Position numbers and translations under genes: made by a program. The notes below the pieces were generated by a model that was given only the letters and a program-made list of their open reading frames with translations, made no database searches and had not been told where the DNA came from. This document shows positions 15,603-24,554 of a stretch of 64,000 bases of DNA, piece after piece. Origin of the DNA: Streptomyces shenzhenensis. Lineage in GTDB: Bacteria; Actinomycetota; Actinomycetes; Streptomycetales; Streptomycetaceae. Every line of letters starts with the position of its first letter. The first letter of the stretch is position 1. Where the stretch lies: NCBI RefSeq assembly GCF_003688995.1, contig NZ_PENI01000009.1:62001-126000 (forward strand), given 5' to 3'.

Positions 15603-15815
15603 GAGGCTCTGACCAGGTCTGATGTTCTCTATCGGGCCGACAAGTGCTGCCAGGGCGCTGGCGGCACGGTCCGGGTTCCCTACCGTGGCCACTGGGACCA
15701 GTTCTCCGCAGGTCAGGTGGCTGTCAACGCCTCACACACCAATGTTCGCGCCGCTGCAGAGCCGGCCATAGCTGCCCTGAACACCGGGCGGCTCCTGCAC
15801 AAGCTCCGCTCCTGA
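15603..15815 (+). pseudogene. DDE transposase C-terminal remnant
   Basis: The forward frame reads LYRADKCCQGAGGTVRVPYR, then GHWDQFSAGQVAVNASHTNV, RAAAEPAIAALNT and GRLLHKLRS before a stop. This corresponds to the C-terminal quarter of the transposase family whose intact members read ADKGYQGAG and end with RKLR. Only about 70 codons remain. Confidence 0.6.
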
Positions 15816-15817
15816 GT

Positions 15818-16522
15818 TCAGCTCGCCCTATTCACCAGGTCCGCCAGCTCGGCCTCGGTGGTACCTGGCTGAAGGCGAACATCGAATGTGTAGCCCTCAT
15901 CGCAGAAGGCCAGGTCAAGACCGTCCGGCGTCAACTCGCGGAAGAGGACGGCCAACCAGATGGCGTCGTCTTCCCAGACGTCCATGTACAGGCACGTACC
16001 CTCCGCATGCAGATACGCCTCTCCGGGACCGTTCCTGGTTTCGAACTCCCAGATGAGACTGCGCACTTCGCTGCCAATCTTCGAGCGGATCGCGGCGTCG
16101 GTCCACCGACCGAGTATCGCCTCCGTCAGCGCATCCTGATCTACCCGCCATCCACTCGCATCACGCTCAACCGCCACCAAGAACGTCATGACCCAGGGTC
16201 TACCAGTCGCCGCTGACCAACGCTGCTCGGCCACCTCCTCAGGTTGGAAGGCGCTCCCCGGCCCGGGGAGAGGCGGGTCCGGATCTCGGGTGATCCGCTC
16301 GTCGAGGATGTCGACGTTGAGCGGTCGGCGCGGGGGATCGCCCTCGTACTCCATCGTGTGCAGAACCGAGTTGCCCTTGTGGAAGAACTCCTGCGGCGCC
16401 TCCCCGGGCCACTCCACGTGGACCTCGACCGTAGTGCGCAGCGGGCTGAGCCGAGGAACCGTGGCTTCCGGAGGATGAGCGATCACGAGCAGCAGCCGGC
16501 CCCTCACCGCAGCGCGGCGCAC
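15818..16522 (-). CDS. Hypothetical protein
   Basis: Up to 234 residues, acidic, with no signal peptide or membrane segment. Notable stretches are EVHVEWPGEAPQEFFHKGNS, WVMTFLVAVERDASGW, SLIWEFETRNGPGEAYLHAE and YMDVWEDDAIWLAVLFRELT. No known domain was recognised. The start is uncertain: ATG at 16522 gives the full length, but the first ~25 residues are unusual, and a GTG at 16486 is an alternative. It diverges from the MerR gene, and the 3' end abuts a transposase remnant. Confidence 0.6.
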   Translation of the reverse strand: MRRAAVRGRLLLVIAHPPEATVPRLSPLRTTVEVHVEWPGEAPQEFFHKGNSVLHTMEYEGDPPRRPLNVDILDERITRDPDPPLPGPGSAFQPEEVAEQRWSAATGRPWVMTFLVAVERDASGWRVDQDALTEAILGRWTDAAIRSKIGSEVRSLIWEFETRNGPGEAYLHAEGTCLYMDVWEDDAIWLAVLFRELTPDGLDLAFCDEGYTFDVRLQPGTTEAELADLVNRAS

Positions 16523-16528
16523 TACAGC

Positions 16529-16563
16529 TTGACCCTCCCCTTACGTCAGGCTTGAGGCTGTAT
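16529..16563 (+). promoter_or_regulatory. MerR/TipAL-type promoter candidate
   Basis: TTGACC at 16529-16534 could serve as the -35. Downstream lies an imperfect dyad with CCTC and GAGG arms separated by a CCTTACGTCAGG core (about 16534-16557), then TGTATG. The long spacing and the dyad between the promoter elements resemble autoregulated promoters of TipAL-like MerR proteins, whose gene starts 20 bp further on. Confidence 0.4.
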
Positions 16564-16583
16564 GCCGACGAAAGGGCAGGTGG

Positions 16584-17384
16584 ATGAGCTACTCCGTGGG
16601 GCAGGTCTCGGCCTTCGCCAAGGCGACGGTGCGTACACTGCATCACTACGACAAGGCAGGACTGCTCTCGCCCAGCGGCCGCAGTCACGCCGGATACCGG
16701 CTCTACAGTGACGCTGACCTGGTCCGTCTCCAGCAGATCCTCTTCTACCGTGAACTCGGTTTCTCCCTCGATGAGATCGCTGTGATTCTCAAGGATCCGC
16801 AGTCGAACGCCCTGAAGCATCTCCAGGCGCGGCAGCGCCAGTTGAGCGAGGAGACCGCCAGGCTGCAGCGACTGGCCGAGGTGGCGGAACGGGCGATAGA
16901 GGTCCAGCAGACCGGGGTGTCCCTGACACCTCAGGAACGCTTCGAGGTCTTCGGTGAGATTACCTTCGACCTGAGCTATGCCACCGACGCGGAGCTGAAG
17001 TGGGCGCAGTCGGACGGCCAGCGCGAGGCGATGGCGCGCGCGGATGCCCACACCAAGGAAGATTGGCGGCAGCTCATGGGCGAGGCCGCCGCCTGGCGCG
17101 CGGAGCTGCTCGCGGCCTTCGACGAGGGGGAGCCGAGCGATGGTGAGCGGGCCATGGACCTCGCCGAGGAGTACCGCCTGCACATCTCACGCTGGTTCAC
17201 CGCCTGCCCGCACGACATGCACCAGCGCATCGCGGACGATTTCATCGCCGACCCGCGCGCGTTCGCTCTTGTCGTACCGCCGTCGCAGCAGCGCCCGGGC
17301 CTGGCCGCCTATGTGCGCAAGGCGGTCCACGCCAACGCGGCCCACCACGCAGGTGGCCGTACCGGTTCCGATGAGGACCGATGA
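16584..17384 (+). CDS. MerR family regulator with TipAS antibiotic-recognition domain
   Basis: A 266-residue protein. Residues 1-70 are a MerR winged helix (MSYSVGQVSAFAKATVRTLH, GYRLYSDADLVRLQQILF), followed by a dimerisation helix (about 75-115). A C-terminal TipAS-like globin-fold domain holds LAEEYRLHISRWFTACPHDM and ADDFIADPRAFAL. The family binds thiopeptides and other drugs and activates promoters with 19-bp spacers, including its own. A ribosome site (GGCAGG) precedes the ATG. Its stop overlaps the start of the glycosyltransferase by 4 bp, so the two are translationally coupled and the regulator probably controls this possible drug-inactivating enzyme. Confidence 0.9.
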   Translation: MSYSVGQVSAFAKATVRTLHHYDKAGLLSPSGRSHAGYRLYSDADLVRLQQILFYRELGFSLDEIAVILKDPQSNALKHLQARQRQLSEETARLQRLAEVAERAIEVQQTGVSLTPQERFEVFGEITFDLSYATDAELKWAQSDGQREAMARADAHTKEDWRQLMGEAAAWRAELLAAFDEGEPSDGERAMDLAEEYRLHISRWFTACPHDMHQRIADDFIADPRAFALVVPPSQQRPGLAAYVRKAVHANAAHHAGGRTGSDEDR

Positions 17385-18594
17385 GGATCCTGATCGCCGC
17401 GGCTGGATCACGCGGCGACGTCGCGCCCTACACGGGCCTGGGCGCGGAACTACGTCGGGCCGGAAACGAAGTCGCCCTCGCCACCACAGAGACCTTCGCA
17501 CCCCTCGTACGCGACGCCGGACTGGAATTCCGGAGTCTCCCAGCCGACCCGCGGGGACGCGACGGCGTGACGGGCAAGCGTGAACTGATGCGTACTGCTG
17601 CCGCGTTCATCACCGAGCTGGGCAGGGGTTCGCCGGCGCACTGGCCGACGGCACGGATCTGCTCCTGCTGTCGGCCACCACGGCCCCACTCGGCTGGCAC
17701 CTCGCCGAGGCCACGGGCACCCCGAGCGCCGGTGTGTACCTCCAACCCACCGCGCCGACCGGCGACTTCCCATCAGTCGTCACCGGCTCGCGTTCGCTGG
17801 GCCGTCCCGCCAACCGTATAGCCGGACGCTTCGCTCTTCGCATGGCCGACCGTGTCTACGAGCAGGCGGTGGCCAAGCTGCGCCATCGCCTCCAACTGCC
17901 TCCGGTCTCCGCTTCCGTGATGCGCCGACGGCAGGAACGGGCGAACTGGCCCGTCTTGCACGGCTTCAGCACCGCACTGGTGCCCCGCCCTTCCGACTGG
18001 CGCCCCGGCCTGGAGGTGGTGGGCAACTGGTGGCCCCATCACGGCACGTCCGAACGACTGCCCACGGACCTGGAGGACTTCCTTCGCGCCGGACCCCGGC
18101 CCGTCTTCATCGGCTTCGGGAGCATGGCGGCCGGCGACGGGGAACGGCTGAGCGACATCGCCGTGCGAGCCCTGCGCCGCGCCGGGCTGCGCGGCATCCT
18201 CCAGGTCGGCAGTGCCGGGCTCGCGGCCTACGGCGACGACGTGCTCACCATCGGGGACGTACCGCACGCCCTCCTGTTCCCACGGCTGGCGGCGGTCCAC
18301 CATGCCGGGGCCGGCACGTCGGCCGCCGCGGTGCGCGCCGGAGTGTCCGTCCCCGTACCGGTGACCGCCGACCAGCCGTTCTGGGCGGGACGACTTGCTG
18401 CCCTCGGCGCAGCCACCGACCCGATCCCCTTCCGAGCCCTCACCGCCGAACGGCTTGCCGACTCGCTCGCCCAAGTCGTGAAGCGGCACGCATATACACG
18501 AGCCGCCGCAAGGGGCGCGCGACACATGGCGGTTGAGGATGGAGCGGGCCAGGCACTCAAGGCCATCCGGCAGCTAGTGAGGTTCAACTACTAG
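17381..18594 (+). pseudogene. MGT-type glycosyltransferase, frameshifted
   Basis: The first frame (MRILIAAAGSRGDVAPYTGL through FITELGRG) is the N-terminal GT-B domain of GT1/GT28 glycosyltransferases. After about 17625 the reading continues in another frame (FAGALADGTDLLLLSATTAP, then VYLQPTAPTGDF) to the C-terminal domain with VFIGFGSMAAGD and the nucleotide-sugar motif HHAGAGTSAAAVRAGVSVPV. The break is in a GGGG run at 17625-17628. Apart from this one change the gene is complete (about 400 codons), so it is a recent lesion or a sequencing error. Homologues glycosylate macrolides and other natural products; coupling to a TipAL-like sensor fits a resistance role. Confidence 0.75.
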
Positions 18595-18937
18595 GCGACC
18601 TGCGGGACAGTGGCAGAGCACGAGGAGGCGGATCGTCCCGCGATGGACGCCGTCCGGAGGACCGTCGCACGGCGTCTCCCCAGGCGGGGCTCGCCCTGGC
18701 CCGGAGTAACGACCGACCTGCTTTGCGCGCGTCGGACTCCGATGGTCGCCTGTGTTCGCGCCGTCGCGACGGACGCCCGGGACAGCCCGCTCCACGTCCG
18801 CGACGCGGCATTCGGCGTGGTCGCCGGGGTGGAACCCACGGTGCCGGCGTTGACGGACGCCCCCTGAGCGCCTGGCGGGCCTCGGCTCGATCCGGGCGCT
18901 GGGTGACGTGGCACCGTGGGACGACGTCGACGCCCGC
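18595..18937. other. Intergenic region without a recognised gene
   Basis: A 343-bp gap between convergent genes. A forward frame starting MAEHEEADRPAMDAVRRTVA at 18610 is open but shows no family motif and lacks a ribosome site. I see no clear terminator or repeat. Confidence 0.3.
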
Positions 18938-19975
18938 TCAGAGGTCGCGTCGTACGAGGAACGCCGACAGCGCTCGCAGCTCGTCCCCGGCTGTGCCCTG
19001 CGGCGCGACGTCCGCCAGCGCGGCCTCCGCCGCCGCGATGTGACCCCGTGCCTCGTCCAGCGCCGCCGCCCGGCCGCCCGCCGCCTCGATGAGTACGGCC
19101 ACCTCCTGCGGGTCCGCTCCCGACTTCAGCAGCGCGGCCAGACGCCGCGCCTCAGGGGACGGGGAGTCGAGCGCAGCCAGCACCGGGAAGGTCTTCTTGC
19201 GCTCCCGGAGATCGCTGTGAACGGGTTTGCCGGTGACCTCGGGGTCGCCCCAGATGCCCAGTACGTCGTCGACGGCCTGGAACGCCAGGCCGAGACGGCG
19301 GCCGGCCCGGTCGAAGGCGGCAACCGCGGGCGGCGGCGCGCCGCCGAGCAGGGCGCCGAGCGCGGCCGCGCAGCCCAGCAGCGCGCCGGTCTTGTGCTCG
19401 GCCATCGCCCGGTACTCCGCCGGCCGCACCCGCTGCGGCCCCGTCCAGGGCCGTGCGGCGAACAGCAGGTCGTCCGCCTGCCCGCGCACCAGATCGCCCA
19501 GTGCCGCCGACAGCATCCGCAGCGCGGATGCACCCGCCTGAGTGGTGGCGAGCGTCTCGACGGCCAGCGCGAACAGGCCGTCGCCCGCGAGGACCGCGGG
19601 CCCGGTGCCGTACGCCTTCCAGACCGCGGGGCGGCGGCGCCGGGCCGGGTCGCCGTCCATGATGTCGTCGTGGAGCAGCGAGAAGGCGTGTACCAGTTCC
19701 ACCGCGACCGCTGCGGGCACCCCGGCCCGGCCGGGGGCACCCGCCGCCTCGGCCCCGAGTACGGCCAGCGCCTGCCGCACCCCCTTGCCGCCGGATGCGG
19801 CAGCGGGCGCGCCGCCCACCTCGCACCAGCCGAAGGAGTACGCGGCCATCTCGCCCACCCACGGGTGCATCCGCCCGACCGCTTTCAGCAACGCGGGCCG
19901 CACCACCTCACGGCAGCGATCCAGGACGAGGGGGACATCGACCGGCGCCTGTGGCGGCGAGGAGAGCGGCGTCAC
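18938..19975 (-). CDS. Polyprenyl diphosphate synthase (isoprenyl synthetase family)
   Basis: A 345-residue all-alpha prenyltransferase. The first aspartate-rich motif is LLHDDIMDGDPARRRRP (DDxxxxD plus RR) and the second is FQAVDDVLGIWGD (DDxxGxxxD), followed by KKTFPVLAAL. Length and motifs fit geranyl/farnesyl/geranylgeranyl diphosphate synthases; chain length cannot be told by eye. The start overlaps the stop of the upstream TPR gene (ATGA), so both are made from one message. No terpene cyclase is visible nearby, so the product could feed carotenoid, hopanoid, quinone or terpenoid synthesis elsewhere. Confidence 0.92.
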   Translation of the reverse strand: MTPLSSPPQAPVDVPLVLDRCREVVRPALLKAVGRMHPWVGEMAAYSFGWCEVGGAPAAASGGKGVRQALAVLGAEAAGAPGRAGVPAAVAVELVHAFSLLHDDIMDGDPARRRRPAVWKAYGTGPAVLAGDGLFALAVETLATTQAGASALRMLSAALGDLVRGQADDLLFAARPWTGPQRVRPAEYRAMAEHKTGALLGCAAALGALLGGAPPPAVAAFDRAGRRLGLAFQAVDDVLGIWGDPEVTGKPVHSDLRERKKTFPVLAALDSPSPEARRLAALLKSGADPQEVAVLIEAAGGRAAALDEARGHIAAAEAALADVAPQGTAGDELRALSAFLVRRDL

Positions 19976-21036
19976 CGTGCGACCTCCGCCGGGACGCCGC
20001 GGTCCTCCTGGGCCTGCACACCGAGCTCATCCTGCGCCCGCGCCACCATCTCCCTGGCGTGCCGCAGGCCGATTCGATCCAACTCGGCTGCCAGAGCGGA
20101 CAGTTCGGCAACGGTCTCAGCGCGGTCGCGGCCCAGCCGGGCGAGTGACTTGACCAGCCCTAAGCGGGCCAGCGCCTCCCCGCGCGGCTCACTCATCTCG
20201 CGGAACTCCGCCAGCGCCAGCTCGTACATGTCCCGCGCCTCGGCGCAACGCCCGCCCCGGTAGAGGACGTTGCCGCGCATCTTGTGGTTGTAGGCCAGTG
20301 CGCTGGAGAGCCGCATCGCCCGGCAGGTGGCCTCTGCCTCCGACAGCAGGGCAAGTGCCCGCTCGACGTCACCGTCCCGCGCCGAGACGATGTCGGCGAG
20401 CCCGCGCAGCGCCCAGGCGTGGCCGCGCCGGTCGTCGGCGCGCGCGGCTATCCCGGCCGCCTCCTCGAACAGTGCGTACGCGCTGTCGTACGACCCCCGC
20501 TGGCGGTGGATCTGCGCGATGCCCTCCAGCGCCCACACCGTGTGCCGTGCCTCGCCGCGCCGACGGGCCTCGGCCAGCAACTGCTCGTGCAGCCGGGCGA
20601 CGCCCTCGTAGTCGCCCTGGATCCTGCCCGTCTCGGCCAGCCCCGCGAGGGAGTAGCCGCGTACGACGACATCATCTCCCTGTTCGCCCATGTCGGCCGC
20701 GAGCCCGAGCAGCCGCCGGGCCAGCGCGAACGAGCCACGCTGCCGGGCCAGGGTGCCGCCGCTCCACAGCGCCCAGGCCATCGTCCCCTTGTCTCCCGCC
20801 GTCTTGGCCGCCCGATAACTGGCCTTCCATGCCCGGTCGGCCTCCCCGATCTGTCCCAGTCGCCGGTGCGCCTCGGCCACCGCGAGCCCGGAGCGCGCGG
20901 CCTCGCCGTGCTCCCCGGCGCGCTCGGCCTCTCTCAACTGCCTTGTGCCGGCCGCCAGTACGTCGGTGAGTGAGGAGTTCACGGACAGGGTGGTCAGGGC
21001 GCCCTGGTATTCCGGGGCGATTGCCTTGCCGTACAT
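19972..21036 (-). CDS. Tetratricopeptide repeat protein
   Basis: A 354-residue soluble protein made of helical repeats, with TPR-like signatures such as AEAHRRLGQIGEADRAWKAS, LAGLAETGRIQGDYEGVARL and NVLYRGGRCAEARDMYELAL. No catalytic or DNA-binding domain is visible. The start MYGKAIAPEYQGAL at 21036 was chosen because AAAGG lies 6 bases upstream; in-frame codons further up fall in the promoter region. It is translationally coupled to the polyprenyl synthetase. TPR proteins scaffold complexes, so it may be a regulator or assembly partner of a membrane-associated prenyl pathway. Confidence 0.8.
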   Translation of the reverse strand: MYGKAIAPEYQGALTTLSVNSSLTDVLAAGTRQLREAERAGEHGEAARSGLAVAEAHRRLGQIGEADRAWKASYRAAKTAGDKGTMAWALWSGGTLARQRGSFALARRLLGLAADMGEQGDDVVVRGYSLAGLAETGRIQGDYEGVARLHEQLLAEARRRGEARHTVWALEGIAQIHRQRGSYDSAYALFEEAAGIAARADDRRGHAWALRGLADIVSARDGDVERALALLSEAEATCRAMRLSSALAYNHKMRGNVLYRGGRCAEARDMYELALAEFREMSEPRGEALARLGLVKSLARLGRDRAETVAELSALAAELDRIGLRHAREMVARAQDELGVQAQEDRGVPAEVAR

Positions 21037-21066
21037 GGTTGCCTTTCGATCGGTATGCGCGCCATC

Positions 21067-21109
21067 TATACATGCAATCTCTACATGTTGCGTATACATG
21101 GCGTGTATA
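21067..21109 (-). promoter_or_regulatory. Operator/promoter of the TPR-prenyl synthetase operon
   Basis: A 17-bp dyad, TATACA-TGGCG-TGTATA, lies at 21093-21109. A second TATACA half-site at 21067-21072 and TACATG motifs lie between it and the gene. AT-rich sequence in this GC-rich DNA, about 30-75 bp upstream of the ATG, fits a promoter with a GntR- or TetR-type repressor site. Confidence 0.5.
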
Positions 21110-21379
21110 GAGCGTCGAGGGTGAACCCCGGCCCAGGGGGCGGGGCTTCCTCTGTTGCCGATCAAGACGCCAGGTGCGCCAAGGTGGTTGCCCGTGAGAC
21201 GCAGATCAGTCGGTTTCCTGATCTGGAGTCAAGAACGGTTGCTCGCTGTCCGACCCGAAGCACGCTGCAGCTTCGGCGGCGTACAGCTTGACTGTGCTCT
21301 GTGGGCCGACATCGTCCCGCGGTACCAGAATGGAAGGTGGGTGCGCTATACGGCCCGCGCCGACAAGCCGCGGCATCAC
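21110..21379. other. Intergenic region, nothing recognised
   Basis: A 270-bp stretch upstream of the TPR operon, in which forward frames show no known motif. It begins a zone of broken genes that extends to about 24.45 kb. Confidence 0.3.
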
Positions 21380-21720
21380 TCCTGAAGAGGTGCTCGCCCG
21401 CTACGGCTCCGACACCCACGCCGCTCGGCTCCTCACCCGGCAGCAGGCCGCCCAACTGGCGGATGGGTCGGTACTGCGGGCAGGGCAGCTGGGCGACTGG
21501 TTGTTCAGCTTCGAGGACTACGGAGTCATGGGACGGATGCCCGGCCCCTTGTCCGTGTGTCGGGCGAGGAGTACACCGGCCTGGTACCGGTGCTGGAAGC
21601 GACAGCGCACCACACCGGGGTCGTACTCGACACGGACACCCTCGACGGGCCGCTGCTCACCCTGCGGCTCGAGGACGGCGAGCGGACCCCTGACCCGCAA
21701 ACTCGCCGTCCAGGAGGGCC
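21380..21720 (+). pseudogene. Hypothetical (DUF6461-like) remnant, frameshifted
   Basis: One forward frame reads SRGITPEEVLARYGSDTHAA, then GQLGDWLFSFEDYGVMGRMP, resembling DUF6461-type actinobacterial proteins. The frame is lost near 21545. A second frame continues VSGEEYTGLVPVLEATAHHT and LDTDTLDGPLLTLRLEDGE, which may be its continuation or another fragment. No start codon with a ribosome site was found. Confidence 0.35.
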
Positions 21721-21790
21721 CGCGACACCGCGGCCGTGATGACCGGCGCCGGGCTGCGCGCGGCCGTGCTGCCGCGGCCCCTAACAGCTG

Positions 21791-22240
21791 ATGCTGATCG
21801 AGAGCGAGGAGGGGCGCAGGGTTGTGCTCGGGCGCGTGCTGGGTGCGTGGCTGGCACTGGTCGAACAGTGGCACCGCGGGACACACGGCGAGGACTGCAC
21901 CGTTCTGCATGCCGATGTGCCGCGCTGGCGTCCGTCGGGGTCGAAGGTGGGCATCGTCCAGGCAGGCACGATCCGCTGGGCGCAGGAACTGAGATCGCTC
22001 ATCGCGGCTGTCAGGCTCGCCTCCGATGCCGGATTCGACGAGCTGCGCTGGGACTTGGCGTTCACGTCAGCGAGCATCTTCGAGCACGGTGGTTACGTCG
22101 ATGAGTGGCAGAAGACAACGCAGTTGGCGCTGGCCGCGACCGAACGCGCCGGGAACCGGCGCGGCAAGGCGGCCATGTTGTACTCCGTCGGCAGGCTGGA
22201 CATGATGCGGCAACGTCTGCGTGACGTTGAGCACAAGGCC
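21791..22240 (+). pseudogene. AfsR/SARP-type regulator fragment
   Basis: The forward frame reads QAGTIRWAQELRSLIAAVRL, then FDELRWDLAFTSASIFEHGG, QLALAATERAGNRRGKAAML and YSVGRLDMMRQRL. This corresponds to the helical TPR-like segment that follows the NB-ARC domain in large AfsR/SARP regulators. DNA-binding, BTAD and ATPase parts are missing. The open frame runs on to 23629, but the later part is antisense to the HIT gene and then out-of-frame, so only the first ~150 codons are meaningful. Confidence 0.5.
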
Positions 22241-22274
22241 ATAGAGCGTCGTGTTGTGTCCGCCGGCGGAGCCA

Positions 22275-22305
22275 GGACCTGTGGTGGGTTACGTGCCACA
22301 GGTCC
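22275..22305. terminator. Hairpin terminator downstream of the HIT gene
   Basis: A perfect 10-bp stem (GGACCTGTGG with CCACAGGTCC) with an 11-nt loop, 56 bp beyond the HIT gene stop. Confidence 0.65.
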
Positions 22306-22360
22306 CGGGCCGAAGGATCGGCTACGCACAAAGAAGGGGTGTGAACTTGACGTCGGGTGG

Positions 22361-22792
22361 TCAGATGCCGGTCGGCACACTCTCGGTGAAACCGAGTTCG
22401 CGCAGCGCGGTACGCAGCCGCGTCGCGGCATCGTCGAGAGCGGCCTCATCCTTTTCGACCGTGGCCTTGGAGAAGTCGAAGTCGGCCATCCCCCATGTGG
22501 GAGCCACGTGGATGTGCATGTGCGGAACCTCGAAACCCGCGATGACCACTCCGGCACGAGGCGCGTCCCAGGCCCGCCGTACACCGCGTCCGATCGCCTG
22601 GGCCACCGTCATGCAATGGGCCAGCAGTTCGCCGTCCGCATCGGTCCACTGGTCCACCTCGCGCCGCGGCACGACCAGCGTATGACCAGGAGTCAGCGGA
22701 GCGATGCTGAGGAAAGCGGCCACCTCGTCGTCCTGCCAGACGAACCGTGCGGGCAGCTCTCCCGCGAGAATCTGCGAAAAGACTGTTGCCAT
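22361..22792 (-). CDS. HIT family protein
   Basis: A 143-residue histidine-triad nucleotide hydrolase/transferase. It begins MATVFSQILAGELPARFVWQ, has LTPGHTLVVPRREVDQWTD, and carries the HxHxH active site in PHMHIHVAPTWG at about residues 90-100. Family members hydrolyse AMP-linked conjugates or dinucleoside polyphosphates. It is an intact single-gene unit surrounded by broken genes. Confidence 0.93.
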   Translation of the reverse strand: MATVFSQILAGELPARFVWQDDEVAAFLSIAPLTPGHTLVVPRREVDQWTDADGELLAHCMTVAQAIGRGVRRAWDAPRAGVVIAGFEVPHMHIHVAPTWGMADFDFSKATVEKDEAALDDAATRLRTALRELGFTESVPTGI

Positions 22793-22952
22793 GCGCTGAT
22801 TGTCGCATCAACCGGCGACTCCGGGGCGGCTGTCACCGGAGGCATCATGACGTTGGCCGATGAAGTCGGCCCAGGGGAGGGGCTGTTGCGTGAGTTCACC
22901 GGGACGCGAGCCCACGTGAGCGGTGCCGTGACCCAGGGACGAATCCCTCGCG

Positions 22953-23675
22953 GTGGCCGTGCTCGCCGTGCGCATCGCCGGCGGAGCGCTGGGTGTGGCC
23001 ATGGCCGTCGCGGTGGAGCGCTGCGCGGTCCGCGCCGAGTCGACGGGCGGTCAGGACGCGATGTCCGGTGCGCTGCTCGGGCCCGCGTTCAGCGACGAGG
23101 AGATCGGGGCCCACCTGGACGGTGCGGGAATCCCGTACAAGTAACTCGGCGCGGACGGGATCGCCTAACGGGTCGCCAAGGCGCTTGCCGACAAGCAGAT
23201 CGTCGGCTGGTTCCAGAGACGGATGGAGTTCGGCTCACGCGCGCTGGGCGCCCGCTCGATTCTGGGCGATCCCCGCGATCCCGAGATGCAGACCACGATG
23301 AACCTGAAGATCAAGTTCCGGGAGTCGTTCCGGCCGTTCGCCCCCGCGGTGCTCTCCGACGCGGCCAGGGACTACTTCGACCTCGACCAGGACAGCCCCT
23401 ACATGCTCCTGGTCGCCGAGGTCGCGAAGGCACAGCGGCTGAGCGGAGTCGAAACCGCAGGGCTGACCGGTCTCGAACTACTGCGTATGCCGTGGAATCT
23501 TGTTCTCATCCCCTTGTACTGCCTGGTGTTCGTCCCGATCAGCCCGGTGATCGTGCTGGTGCACGACCCGTTGCGGTGCAGTTGGCTGCCCGCCGCCGAC
23601 AATTACTGGTACTACCGCTCGCCGAGTGAGGGGGTGACGGGCGATGGCGTACGCGCCTTTGACGCACCCCGCTGA
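22953..23675 (+). pseudogene. Carbamoyltransferase C-terminal remnant joined to an SxtJ-like fragment
   Basis: One frame gives GALLGPAFSDEEIGAHLDGA up to a stop near 23142. After a second stop at about 23166 come VAKALADKQIVGWFQRRMEF, GSRALGARSILGDPRDPEMQ, NLKIKFRESFRPFAPAV and DSPYMLLVAEVA. These are the C-terminal blocks of NodU/TobZ-type O-carbamoyltransferases. Then LLRMPWNLVLIPLYCLVF and DPLRCSWLPAADNYWYYR resemble the end of SxtJ-type membrane proteins, which often follow carbamoyltransferases in antibiotic clusters. A deletion has fused the two. Not functional. Confidence 0.6.
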
Positions 23676-24448
23676 CGGTTCGCCCGCCGCGGTGATCGCG
23701 GGGATCGGCCACTGGCTGCCGCCGACCGTGCTGACCAACGACGTGCTCGGCGAACGCCTCGGAGTCCCTGCCGACTGGCTCAGCAGCCGCACCGGAATCG
23801 ACAGTAGGCATGTCGTCCCGCCGGGGATGGCGACATCGGATCTCGCTGTCGAGGCCGCCCGGCGGGCGCTGGGCTCGGCCGGAGTCTACGAGGTGGACGC
23901 GGTCATCGTCGGCACGACGACGCCGGACCGAAGGCTCCCCGCCGTCGCGCCCGCCATCGCAACACGACTGGGCCTCGGCACGGTGGGGGCGCCGCGGGCA
24001 GCGCGCAGCGCGTCCTGGTCATCGGTGCGGAGACGATCAGCCGCTACCTCGATCCCCAGGACCCGTCGACCTCGGTCCTCTTCGCCGACGGCGCGGGAGC
24101 GGCGGTGGTGCGGGCCGGTGTCCGGGGTACCGAGCGGGGCGAGATCGGACCGGTGACGCTCGGCAGCGACGGCAGCCTCGCCGACCTGATCCACGTCCCG
24201 GGTTGAGGATCGCGCCACCCGGTGCCCGGCGGGCCCGGTTCCGGTCTGGAGCGGTACATCACCATGTCCGGGCTTCCGGTCTTCAACAACTGGCCGACGT
24301 CGACCGGTTCGTGATCCACCAGGCCAACACCCACATTCTCAAAGCCCTGGGTGAACTGCTCGACATCCCCTTCGAACGCATGGCCACCAACATCCAGCAC
24401 GTCGGCAACACCTCAGCGGTCTGGCCGGAGTTGCCCTACGTTCCCTGA
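23644..24448 (+). pseudogene. 3-oxoacyl-ACP synthase III-like gene, decayed
   Basis: The N-terminal part (VIAGIGHWLPPTVLTNDVLG, SSRTGIDSRHVVPPGMATSD, AVIVGTTTPDR) is clearly KAS III/FabH-like. A deletion then removes the region containing the active-site cysteine. Later frames give VLVIGAETISRYLDPQDPST, VLFADGAGAAVVRAG, VDRFVIHQANTHILKALGEL and NIQHVGNTSA, which include the catalytic histidine and asparagine blocks. At least two frame changes and two deletions are needed, so it is dead. Confidence 0.7.
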
Positions 24449-24554
24449 CGGTGTTTGCGCTGGCCGCACCCCGCGTACCGCGTGCCCGGTCACCCGGGGG
24501 ATGATGACGCCGGGGCGGTGAGGGAAGAAGCGTCGGAGGGGAGTGTCGCTGCGC

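Noticed and set aside
18610..18867. A small gene starting MAEHEEADRP
   Set aside because: No ribosome site, no recognisable motif and no operon partner; the opposite strand is equally open.
22240..23629. Continuation of the AfsR/SARP-like frame into a long protein
   Set aside because: It is antisense to the intact HIT gene and then out of frame with the carbamoyltransferase remnant; only the first part has homology-like content.
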